Source of the DNA: Sabellastarte sp. h YS-2021
Lineage: Eukaryota > Annelida > Polychaeta > Sabellida > Sabellidae
Assembly (NCBI GenBank): GCA_964017235.1
Contig: OZ024931.1
Location: forward strand, 99,156,221 to 99,220,220
Length of the DNA: 64,000 bases
Direction: 5' to 3'
Made by a program: the position numbers and the translations under genes. Of the stretch, positions 55,623 through 64,000 are shown piece by piece (position 1 is the stretch's first letter; every line of letters starts with the position of its first letter). The notes below the pieces were generated by a model that saw nothing but the letters and a program-made list of their open reading frames with translations, was not told the origin of the DNA and did no database searches.

Positions 55623-57680
55623 TCATGTTTGTGTATGTCTTGTTCGGCTGTGACAAAAGCAGCATCGAGAAATAACCCGTACCCAAATAGAGGGGCGTTT
55701 CGCAAGAGATTCACGGTGTCTTGTTTGACTCCAGTCTTGACAAAGTCTAAATAGGCATCCCCGTCTAAGGAGAATCAAATTTGACAGATGAACAAATAAA
55801 CTGTCTGCAAGGTGCTGAAGAGACGTGCCCATGGCAACAGACACTCGTTGATGAAAGGCCATAAAGTCACGCAGGTCATTCAAAGGACTTGTCACTTCCT
55901 TTGGGTCCTTACCCTTGTTCACACGGGAACACAGAAGAGCAATGTTTTGAGACATCTTGTCCTGTAGTTCAGTTGAGCATCTATTGAAACCAGCTGCATG
56001 GTTAATGATGTCACTGTCTTCTCCTACAGCTTTTCCAACCGACGAAGGGATTCCTGAGAAAAAGGTCTCGACAGTGGTCCAGTTGACGGGTAAGCAGAAG
56101 CCCTAGTAATCCTGGGAAACTGCGAATTCACCTTAGCCTCTGTGTTGTGCCAACTAAAGATAGAACGGCCAGGTCCGTGGGGGCGTTCTGGTTTCATAAG
56201 GTGCATCTTGTACCACCTTGATTGTGATTTCGGAACTTTTATGAATTGATCACGCTTAAGGCCAGCAGAGTCTTGAGCCCGCGACGGGTACCCTTCTGCT
56301 ACCGTAAGGTTCAAACGTTCTAACTTCTGGCATAGCCAGTCATTAGGGGGCATGGCCACAGAGATTCTTGTAGGTTTCCTAGGTTGTTTGCCCTTCCAGG
56401 GATTATTAGATTTATCTGGCTCTGAATAGTCTGACTCAAAGGTTGGAATATGATGCCAGCCCATAAAGGATCTAACTGAATGGACTGTTTCCCTGTAAGT
56501 CACGTCTTCCGTTTGCTCCGGTGTTTCAGTGGAGTCCGACAATTGGCCATCTTCTGAACCAGAAAAGGATCCTAACCGGTCAACATCTTCATCAGAGATC
56601 TGTTCAAACAGAGTATCTTCTGTATCCGGTGGATATGCACAGACACCAGTAGAGAATTGTCCATAACCGGGCTGGTGTGAGACAGAGGAAGCATGACCGG
56701 TGGGGCCGGTAGAATCTTTCTTAGAGCCGGAAGAGGGCTGATGAGCGTCCAATTTAACTGCACCAAGCTGTTTAGCAGACTCCTGACCGGAGCTGATATC
56801 AGCTGGATTGCTTTGAGGCCGGTGAGGCAGACCGGTCACGTTTCTTGTGAGATTTAGTGTCACGCTTTTTATCAGACTTCATATCAGTTTTTTATACCTA
56901 CATCTGTCCCTGGACTTTGAATTTGCATATTGCTATTGTCTTGTTACGCCTTAGAGTCCACTACTCAGTGGAGATTAAGCGCTATAAAAGTCAAATTAGA
57001 ATTAGTTTTACTGTCTTTATCCACTGAACAATCTGATTTTCTTGACTTGTGAGTTTTCTTTTTGTCCTTGTGTTCAACAGGTTTGGATTTAACTGAGGTG
57101 TCTACAGCTACTGGAGCCGTCACCGGACCGGTGGGACGGGTAACTGAAGCCAAAAATGGAGTCTCAAGTGTTGAGAATCTACTGGCTTAACTGTTGAAAC
57201 TGGGGTAGTGAAAATATTACCACGGGAAAGCAGAGCCTCCATGCGAGCAAACTGTTCAACCCACTTGTCTGACATGGTGATAAACTGCTCTGATGTAACA
57301 AAGCATGTAGGTTGAGCAGAAGAGGACGCCATTGTAGGTGGAATAGAAGTTGAAAACTGTGCAGAAGACTGCACAGACGCGCCACTTGGTGACTGGAAAG
57401 CAGGTTCAGTATCCACAGAGCTGATCACTGTTACGTCTTTGGGAGAGACCAACAAGCCCGCTTTTTTGTCTTTTCTAATTCTGTAAGACGGGGTGACCAG
57501 TAATTCTTTTTGTGCATCAGAAAATGTGTCACAAATGGGGCAAAGTTTATCCAACACACAGTTATCTTCCCCAATACGCTTGTCCTGACATCTTGCGCAC
57601 TTGTTGTGCTAGTCAAAACTTGCCATTATATGGCCACACAAACCTTTACGTTGTCCGTTCTTGTCACCTAGGGAGGCCAT
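55623..57680 (-). pseudogene. gag-like protein, nearly full length (copy C)
   Basis: The start is the ATG at 57678-57680 (MASLGDKNGQRKG). The N-terminal cluster is CGHIMASFD, a TAG stop at 57609-57611, then HNKCARCQDK and CPICDTF. Next comes an S/T/P-rich region with an aromatic helix (MSDKWVEQFARMEALLSRG), a basic stretch (KDKKKTHKSRKSD), an acidic domain (ISDEDVDRLGSFSGSEDGQL, 56024-56863) and a C-terminal helical part (LNDLRDFMAFHQRVSVAMGT, 55623-55955). At least three frameshifts. Role as structural protein is inferred from order. Confidence 0.75.
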
Positions 57681-57771
57681 AATACTTAATATCCAACACT
57701 ACCACAATAATTTTCACCAAAACTGAAGTTATAACATGTATAAAATAAAATAAAATTTAACTTCCACGCAC

Positions 57772-57960
57772 CAAACAAAAAGAGGAAGAGCGCATGCGCA
57801 ACGCAGGCTGGCTACACAGCCACCTGGCGAATGAACAGGACACTACCGGTCCCGGCCAGAGCCCAGCTCAGGACGTTTTTTTTTCTAATGTTTGGCGAGA
57901 CCGGCAGGGCGCTGGACAAATGCATCTGTCTACTAGGTAAGATGTATTAACGCAATAAAA
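57772..57960. repeat. 5' inverted terminal repeat of copy C
   Basis: Inverse of the 3' ITR, ending with the tip GGTAAGATGTATTAACGCAA then TAAAA. Confidence 0.9.
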
Positions 57961-58205
57961 GTAATTTTTAAAGACAGATAACTCAAAAAGTTATGGATGG
58001 ATTTTGATGAAACTTTCAGGTAATGTTCTAAATGGGACAAGGAACAAGTGATTAGATTTTGGGAGTGATCTTGATCACTGTCTGGATCATCTGGATCTAG
58101 GCTTTTTTACAGGAAGCTATAGCCAGATAATTTTAGGGTGGATTTCAATGATAGTCCAAGAATTGAGCTCCCTTGGCGGAGGTCTGCGCTCTCCGAGTGC
58201 TCTTG
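57961..58205. repeat. Continuation of the ~160-bp repeat and a Helitron-like terminus
   Basis: AGATAACTCAAAAAGTTATG and TGATCACTGTCTGGATCATC continue the array broken at 52387. The end at 58165-58203 (GGCGGAGGTCTGCGCTCTCC then GAGTGCTCTTGTT) is the third copy of the CTCTTGTT terminus. Up to 58467 nothing else is seen. Confidence 0.65.
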
Positions 58206-58467
58206 TTTACAAATATTATACTCTCATTTGAAATTTTAAAACTGCAATATTTCACTTATTACTGCACAAAACAAAAATGAGAAAAAGCAGTGTAAAAATA
58301 TCTTGCCAGTTAACTGCTTATTACAAAAAAATGGCACTTGTTTAGGGAAAAAATCATCCAAGAACCATTTCAAAACAAACGTCATCATGACATATTTTTA
58401 TTAGCCTGTACGTATATGATGTCACAAAATTAGCACAATATCCAGTAATACAAAATTCAGCTAATAA

Positions 58468-58607
58468 TAATAGCAATAATGTAATTTTTACGGGCAATAT
58501 GCTGTAGAAATGGAACTTCATCAATGATTATCGGCCTGACACATCTATTAGTGCCCGAGGCGATCCATTTCTACAGCATAATGCCCTATAAAATTACATT
58601 ATTGCCA
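58468..58607. mobile_element. Foldback (MITE-like) element
   Basis: GGGCAATATGCTGTAGAAAT near 58493 is inverted as ATTTCTACAGCATAATGCCC near 58567; outer parts AATAATGTAATTTT and AAAATTACATTATT also pair. Arms are about 43 bp with few mismatches. It lies directly against the cut end of copy D. Confidence 0.8.
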
Positions 58608-58770
58608 AAACGTCAGAAAAAGATGCCCTGAGTCTCCTTTGGCTAATGCTTCCTGTACTCACCAGGTGGCCATGACATTACTTCCTCTTTTTGGTTTGAT
58701 AACCTAACCCATTGAATGGTCCCAGGCAGATAGACAAGCAGGGATGGCAGGGTTGGACTACCCGTATATT

Positions 58771-58842
58771 AGGTAAGATATGATACTGATTAAATTTTCT
58801 ATTTTATTGACTTAATATATCTTACTTAACAGACTAATGCTA
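58771..58842. repeat. Internal complementary region of copy D
   Basis: TTAGGTAAGATATGATACTG then TTAAATTTTC, followed by TATTTTATTGACTTAATATA and TCTTACTTAACAGACTAATG; the second half pairs with the right end at 62545-62579. Confidence 0.8.
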
Positions 58843-59229
58843 GAATAACTACCCAGTGGAAGGAGGGTGCCTGACTGAGGGACTGAAAAGAACTCTAAAA
58901 AGGGGATAAACCCCAAGATCCAGCCATAGGATCCAACAGGACATATTGGTTACTGGACCGGGTCCCCCCTTCTTTCTCTATTGATATGGGAGAGGGGGGA
59001 AAAAGTTCTCTGTCGAGACCATGAGGAGGGAGCCAGGAAGGCTACTAACCTATCAACCACACCCCTAAGGAGTCTGGCTGAGGGGTTCAAAAAGCTTAGA
59101 CCACCCTTTCAAAGAAGCATCCAAAAAGCATCAAAGTCAGAAAAACTACCAATAAGTACAAATCTATATACAATATGTACATGGCTGCACCAACCGGCGG
59201 CAATGACAGAGAGGACCTAGGAGCGAATC

Positions 59230-60470
59230 TGTTGGGCCACCACCACTGGACCCAGATGATAGAGCTACATATCGGCCCATGCAAAATCCTGCAGATAAAA
59301 CTGGGTTTAGGTGTTGTGCGACTTCCAATGGCAAGCTGATAAGATCTGGTCTAAGGAGACCCCTCCTTGAAATGCCTTGGAAGCTGCAAAGGCTCTACCG
59401 TCATGAGATGGTACGAGACTCCTGATCCGATCACTGGTAACAGAGGATCACTGTATGTTTGATCCAAGAAGAAATAGTAGGAGAAATATCCTTGTCAAAA
59501 TTCTTCTTGAAGGAGATGAGCACCAGCTCCTTGTCCCTCAGATCATTGAGTTTTATTCAAGTAATAGCACAGAGCCTAAACTGGACAAAGTGATCTGTCC
59601 TTTTTCAGAGATCTATCTAGAGTGGATGCTAGGGCTGGGATCACTACTCGAGCCACACTCTCTGGGCCCTCTCACACAAGTTGGTTTTTTGAGAGGAAAC
59701 TTGGAGAAGGGCATAATGAGACCTTGGACAAATATGATCGATGACGAATATTCTTAATGGCCCAAGCATGAATCTCACTCATGCGCTCCCCCAAGCCCAA
59801 AGCCAACGGGAAAACTGTCTTAAAAGTAAAGTGCTTCAAAGACACCTTCATGAGAGGTTCAAAGGGTGGCATTGTCAACTGATGAAGGACCAAGGAGAGC
59901 TTACAAGAAGGGACACCTCAGTGCCCTTTAGGCCTGTCCCTGTCGAGGAGTCTGTTGAGATTTTCATTTTTGCTGATATTAATGGCAGAGTTCCCTACTT
60001 TATCAGTAATGGCCGTCCTGTACCCATCTATGGTAATGGGATGCAATTTCTTCTCCTGAAACAGATGCAGGAGGAAATCTGCTATTTGCTACTATGGAAG
60101 TCCACCTCATTTGATTTACACCATCAAACAAAAACGGACTACTTTGCTTCATAGTCACATGTCTGGTCTAGACCATAGACCATCTCTGAGGCACTTCAAT
60201 TCTCTTTGCCACATGGTCAGAGAAATTCTGCTCTCTGATAGTCTAGGTTCGAGGAGCCAGGTGTAGAGGCATTCAGGTTCTGCAGATCCCTGTGAAAGCT
60301 GCCATTGAACAGCTGGGTCAAGAGGTCTGACTGGGTTGGTACGCACAATGGTATCTGGGATGACAATTCCACTAGACCCCAGAACAAGGGCATGTTGGGC
60401 CAACCGCGGATGATCACCCTCTGACACTGATAACTGAGGATCTTGTTGACCAACGTGGTCAGGAGGGGAA
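59230..60470 (-). pseudogene. Tyrosine recombinase, catalytic boxes kept but frame broken (copy D)
   Basis: The catalytic start (VLHQLTMPPFEPL, KTVFPLALGLGERMSEIHAW) is at 59672-59893. The C-terminal boxes are in another frame at 59275-59400: SHDGRAFAASKAFQGG (HxxR), HWKSHNT, a stop, then QFYLQDFAWAD with the tyrosine. The first arginine motif reads GLGERMSE instead of SGKRCSE, so R is retained in a changed context. The N-terminal part lies upstream to about 60470. Frameshifts and at least one stop. Confidence 0.78.
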
Positions 60471-60479
60471 TAGGAGGAA

Positions 60480-61000
60480 ACACATACAGGTCCCGGTTTT
60501 CCCATGACAAGCTCAGAGAGTCCACCGCGGATGCTCTGGCATTGGAGAATGCGTGGTGGTAAACAGGTCCATCTTGGGAAGGTGCCACCTGTGGCAGATC
60601 TGCGCAAAGACCTCTGGATGAAGAGACCACTCCGTCTGAATGACCTGTCGGTGCCTGGACAGCTTGTTGGCTATCCCATTGAGCTGGCCCGGTGTGTGGG
60701 GTGCCCTCAGAAACATTTGTCTGAGGTTGCACCAGGACAGGAGTCTCCAAAGGAGGGCACAGAGGGAGCCTGATCGCATGCCTCCTTCCTTATTTATGTA
60801 AGCCACCACCATAGTATTGTCGGTGGCACTACAACTACCTGACTTCTGCAAAGGGGCTCAAACTTCTTGAGGACCAACAAGACTGCCAAGGAAATTTATA
60901 TGCAGTTTACTCTCTGGAATGGACCAAGTGCCTCTTGTGGTATGGTCTCCTAAATGCGCACCCCAACCTTCATTTAATGCGTCTGTAAAGATCTGAATGG
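60480..61000 (-). pseudogene. RNase H domain (copy D)
   Basis: IFTDALNEGWGAHLGD (first strand) is in the frame of 60858-61229; ATDNTMVVAYINKEGGMRSG (second aspartate strand) and RAPHTPGQLNGIANKLSRH are in 60513-60851. The E helix between them is disrupted by a shift near 60860. Confidence 0.8.
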
Positions 61001-61925
61001 CATGATGAAGGGGGTGCACGTGCTGGCCCGGAAGGATATGTTCCTTATTTAACCACCAAGTCACATGTGGGTGAAGGGACTTTGGAATTGGAATAATCTT
61101 TTCCAGTGACTCTGGAATTTGCCAATTGTTCTTTAGGTGCCATTGAATGGGTCTCATGTGCATGTGACCAGAGGGCACCTGTTTCTCCGTTGCCGCGAGC
61201 AGTTCTATCAAGGACATGAATTGTCTCACTGATTACCTTGTCCGGGACAGAAGGGATCAAGAGGTGGGAGGCCCTGACCCCTCCTTGAGTCAGGTCATAT
61301 GGGTAACCTACAAAGTGGACAGATTCACCACCCAGTCTAATTCCTGACACAAGCCCAAGAGGGTCTGGGTGTCCTGGAAGCAAGTAGTCTGGATGCTTAT
61401 GTTCCTGGCCTGAGCCATGAGTTTGAAATCTCTGACAATAAAGGTGAACTCCATGGGAGCCATAGACAGAGCTCGAAACTGGAAAGTATGACCCTAATAA
61501 TGGAACCTGAGATACTTTATTGAGTTTTGACTGATATGGATGTGAAAGTAGGCATCGCTGAAGTCCAGCAAAGTGACTCAATCTCGTTGTTGAATGGATA
61601 GCCGAATGGACTCTGGTTTAAGGTACTGAGGTCCAAGATTTGCCGCCATTATTGATTGGGTTTTGGAACCAGGGCAAGTCTATTGTAGAAAGCTAGAGAG
61701 GATTGCATTTTGACCTTTTTCCACTGCTTGATTTTGAAGGAGGGAATCCAATGCCTCCTTCAGGTAGCTGTTCCTGAGGGGATTGGCATATCCACTCCTT
61801 ATCAGAGGTACCCTGGTGATAGGAGGTTTGATCTTGAATGGTAGGTTGTACCCCTCTTTCAAGATTGAAACTACCCTTGGACTTCTGGGCCCAGACCTGC
61901 CAAAAATTTTTGCAGATCCCATGGT
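61001..61925 (-). pseudogene. DIRS reverse transcriptase lacking the YxDD strand (copy D)
   Basis: The N-terminus (ILKEGYNLPFKIKPPITRVP, SGYANPLRNSYLKEALDSLL) and the thumb (MRQFMSLIELLAATEK, MRPIQWHLKNNW) are clear. In the middle, translation across 61380-61440 reads AQARNISIQTTCFQDTQTLL where copy C has AQARGIRIHQYLDDW followed by a dozen more residues before TQTLL. About 40 bp encoding the catalytic YLDDW strand are deleted. Several frameshifts. Confidence 0.85.
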
Positions 61926-62317
61926 CAGAAGGGCTTCAATACATGCAAAATGTGTAGAACATTTGTATTAAGATCAATGAGTTCTTTCTTCAATGAGGGA
62001 TCCTCAAAAGAAGTATTACTAGGTGAAGAAACAGCTGAAGCCACTGATTGGTTGAGGTCCACTGGACTGACCACACTAGCATGAGAAGGATCTATCAACA
62101 AATCCTCCTTTGAAGACTTTTCCTTACAGATTTTGTAAGTGGGCATGGCTAGTTGTTTTTGCTGCTCAGGAGTGGGAAGCAGACATGCTGGGCAGTCGTC
62201 CTGTCCCACCACACAAGGATCTGTCCCTGACCCCTTTTCGCAGCAGCATGCACAGCAAACATGCACGTCGAAACTCACCATAATATGGCCACCTTTCCTC
62301 TGGCCAGATAATGCCAT
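61926..62317 (-). pseudogene. gag N-terminus with Cys/His cluster (copy D)
   Basis: The start at 62317 gives MALSGQRKGGHIMVSFD followed by CCACCCEKGSGTDPCV and CPACLLP, the same cluster as copies C and G. The frame is open for about 130 codons to 61925, where it runs into RT sequence after a large deletion. Confidence 0.78.
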
Positions 62318-62424
62318 GATATCCGTTGTATAATATGACAACAAAATCCACACAACCTCACACAAATAACTGTCACAAAAATTAATTATCCGTTGAACTT
62401 AGAAACACTTCCAATCTGTTTCGC

Positions 62425-62579
62425 GCCAGACAAAAAAAAAGAAGAAGTAATGCCATGGCCACCTGGCATTGCCTGTCCTGCTGGAGGAGACTCAGGATGT
62501 CTTTTTCTGATGTCTGGTGGACAGGCTCGCACAGGGCATTATAGCATTAGTCTGTTAGAAAAAAATTAACACAATAAAA
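62425..62579. repeat. 5' inverted terminal repeat of copy D
   Basis: Contains CCACCTGGCATTGCCTGTCC, GACTCAGGATGTCTTTTTCTG and the tip TCTGTTAGAAAAAAATTAAC then ACAATAAAA. The GGTAAG of other copies is changed here to TAGAAA. Confidence 0.8.
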
Positions 62580-62930
62580 CTATGCATTCTGTCACAATCA
62601 TGGTCCCTGGACGTCTCCCCATGGGGTGGTCTTTGGGGCTGAGGTCTATTCTTTTCCATATGTCTTTCCACTTCTGTTTCTCCTTCTTCTGAAGAGGAAA
62701 AAGAGTTTGAACTATCCTGGGATTGTGATGGCAGAGTTGGACCTGCTATACCTGCACCATGGTCTGGATTTTTGTGATGTCTGGGAGGCAGGGCAGGGCC
62801 TGTTACTCCCGCATCCTGATCAAGATTTCTTTGATGACTGGGAGGCAGGGCATGGCCTGCTATTCCTGCATCATGACCCTGTTTCGGGGAAGGCTGGGCG
62901 GCAGGATAGGGCCTGTTTCAGAAGTTTTGG
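62580..62930 (-). pseudogene. gag fragment with ~19-residue tandem peptide repeats (H)
   Basis: One minus-strand frame is open from a TGA near 62925 to the copy D junction at 62580. It holds three clear repeats of the type DAGIAGPALPPxHQRNLDQ and a worn fourth, then SSNSFSSSEEGETEVERHME and a His/Pro-rich tail. The DNA behind it is a ~57-bp minisatellite. Upstream, 63060-63200 encodes a helical piece (LASRLTNLEQKFDKMERMMN) in another frame. No enzyme motif; assigned to gag from its place between 5' ITR and copy D and from the acidic/serine-rich composition shared with copy C. Confidence 0.55.
62751..62925. repeat. ~57-bp minisatellite, three units
   Basis: GACTGGGAGGCAGGGCATGG or a variant occurs three times about 57 bp apart (near 62780, 62838 and 62895). 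Confidence 0.85.
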
Positions 62931-63322
62931 AGGGACCGCAACAGCAGAAACATCCACAGATTCCATTTTTTGTCAGAGATGGGAAAGTGTGGTAGAAAGC
63001 TGTTTTGTGGAGGGAGGAAGCCAGAAACCCCTTCTATTAAGGATTGGTGGCACTGTTGTACCGTCTCAAGCAGTTCATCATTCTCTCCATCTTATCAAAT
63101 TTTTGTTCAAGGTTGGTTAACCTAGAAGCCAGAATTTCCGGGTAAACAAGTTGAAGGGCTTGGGAGATCACAAACGAGCTTACATATGGACAGGGCAACA
63201 TCGTGTCAGCCCAGGTGGAACTACCTCAAACTGTTTGTTTTTTCTAGATGTTTGGCCACCGGGGAGGCGACCTCCCAAAATAGCATAGAGTTACAATGGG
63301 TAAGCCATTGTAGTGCAATAAA

Positions 63323-64000
63323 TTGATCTTTAGAAGGCCACCATTTGTTTTCCAGTAGAAGGCACAGGCCACAAAACAATGGGCTCCGAGACTTTACCCA
63401 TATATATACACATACCAAATTTGAAAGGTTTAAATAAAATATTTTGGAAGTTATTGCATATGAAAAGAAATTTCTACAGGAAAAAAGGCTGATATGCCAA
63501 TTTTTGAAGGGCAGTCATAACCTTGAAGTATAAGGTCAAATTTCTGCATGCTTGTAGGGGACATACATATGTTTCATGTACATCAGCCATACTATAAAGG
63601 TATGGGTAAAATATTTTGACAGAAAAAAATGACATGGAAAAAAAATTAGATTTAAGGTAAGATTGTGTAAGGTGTACAGAATAATTTTGGTCACTTTTAA
63701 CATATTGTCCAGTTCCCATCATTGTAAACAGTTGCGGTCTACGAGGAAAACAATGCCACTCACCACCAACCACCTCACATACGTGTGTCGTGGGTGACAT
63801 GAGTAGAGTGTGTGACAAACTGCAACAATGACTCCCATAAAGTAAACACTTGGAAGAAAACATTTTCAAGCTACCGCATGATAACACAGGACTGCTATTT
63901 CGATAAAATAACTATATTTTAACTTGAGTCAAATTTAGTGTTGGCCTGTTATTTGGAAGGACAGAAAGACTTCAATTTTGGCAATTATACCTAAAGTCCA
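63323..64000. other. Stretch without recognised features
   Basis: No repeat family of the window and no protein family is recognised. A 137-codon open frame exists on the minus strand (63474-63887) but has no recognisable motif and no splice or promoter support. Confidence 0.35.

Larger units (their letters stand above)
52388..57960 (-). mobile_element. DIRS-like retrotransposon, complete length (copy C, family 2)
   Basis: 5.57 kb with both ITRs and an ICR. The ends are GGAAAACTTAATAG (52388) and CGCAATAAAA (57960). It interrupts a unit of a tandem repeat. The ITRs differ at roughly eight positions in 180 plus one 13-bp length difference by eye. The gag and RT are near complete but shifted; the recombinase lacks its C-terminus. 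Confidence 0.92.
58606..62579 (-). mobile_element. DIRS-like retrotransposon, internally deleted (copy D, family 2)
   Basis: The right end is complete (ACACAATAAAA, 62579). The left ITR is cut at 58606, so its outer 60 bp are lost. The ICR (58771-58842) is present. Minus-strand gag N-terminus, RT, RNase H and recombinase are recognisable. Most of gag (about 1.9 kb in copy C) has been deleted, joining gag codon ~130 directly to RT at 61925. It is inserted into the gag region of element H. Confidence 0.88.
62580..63322 (-). mobile_element. DIRS-like element, 5' end (H), interrupted by copy D
   Basis: The right end has GGGTAAGCCATTGTAGTGCA then ATAAA at 63299-63322, the family-1 tip. The preceding GATGTTTGGCCACCGGGGAG resembles the ITR of copy B. 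A gag-like open frame on the minus strand runs from about 62930 to 62580 and continues straight into the end of copy D. The N-terminal zinc cluster has been lost by a deletion next to the ITR. The rest of the element is not found left of copy D. Confidence 0.72.

Noticed and set aside
59455..60154. Plus-strand frames of 100 and 137 residues in copy D
   Set aside because: They are antisense shadows of the recombinase pseudogene.
63474..63887. 137-residue minus-strand open frame
   Set aside because: No recognised motif, no compelling splice sites, composition typical of chance AT-rich frames. Not supported as a gene.

Overview
The window reads as repeat-dense, AT-rich nuclear DNA of an invertebrate metazoan. 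The mix of DIRS-type tyrosine-recombinase retrotransposons, a CR1/L2/jockey-group LINE, an L1-like LINE tail and Helitron-like elements with tandem arrays in their core fits a marine invertebrate. Mollusc or another lophotrochozoan is my guess; the sequence alone does not settle it. I see no prokaryotic gene organisation, no rRNA or tRNA gene, no CRISPR and no complete host gene. The only candidate host coding sequence is one 112-bp exon on the minus strand (1539-1650) bounded by good splice signals.

Layout. 1-1042: 5' end of a DIRS element running off the left edge. 1043-2620: possible exon and 146-bp satellite pieces. 2630-5246: old Helitron-like relic made of tandem arrays. 5275-5773: L1-like LINE tail. 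5774-6890: 151-bp array and older 155-bp monomers. 6895-11125: three broken DIRS pieces. 11180-11470: satellite. 11478-20400: a CR1-type LINE split by a 6.3-kb DIRS element (copy B). 20800-22460: 146-bp satellite. 23500-28250: a ~146-bp array split by Helitron-like copy K1. 28430-29550: 144-bp array. 29960-31660: 155-bp array relic. 31790-36365: palindrome-bearing repeats and a mosaic repeat. 36472-39510: K2. 40191-45733: DIRS copy E. 45734-46830: dispersed repeat. 46849-49828: K3. 49945-51470: older relative. 51480-58110: small repeats split by DIRS copy C (52388-57960). 58606-62579: DIRS copy D. 62580-63322: 5' end of a further DIRS element (H) into which D inserted. 63323-64000: nothing recognised.

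All DIRS copies lie on the minus strand in the order gag, reverse transcriptase, RNase H, tyrosine recombinase. The better ones have inverted terminal repeats plus an internal complementary region next to the 3' repeat, the arrangement known from Dictyostelium DIRS-1. Every copy has damage in at least one enzyme. Copy B has the most complete set of catalytic motifs. Copy E has the best-matched ends and the worst interior, which points to trans-mobilisation. No new defence or metabolic system is visible; the interest lies in transposon architecture, nesting and the unusual number of array families with ~133-167 bp monomers.
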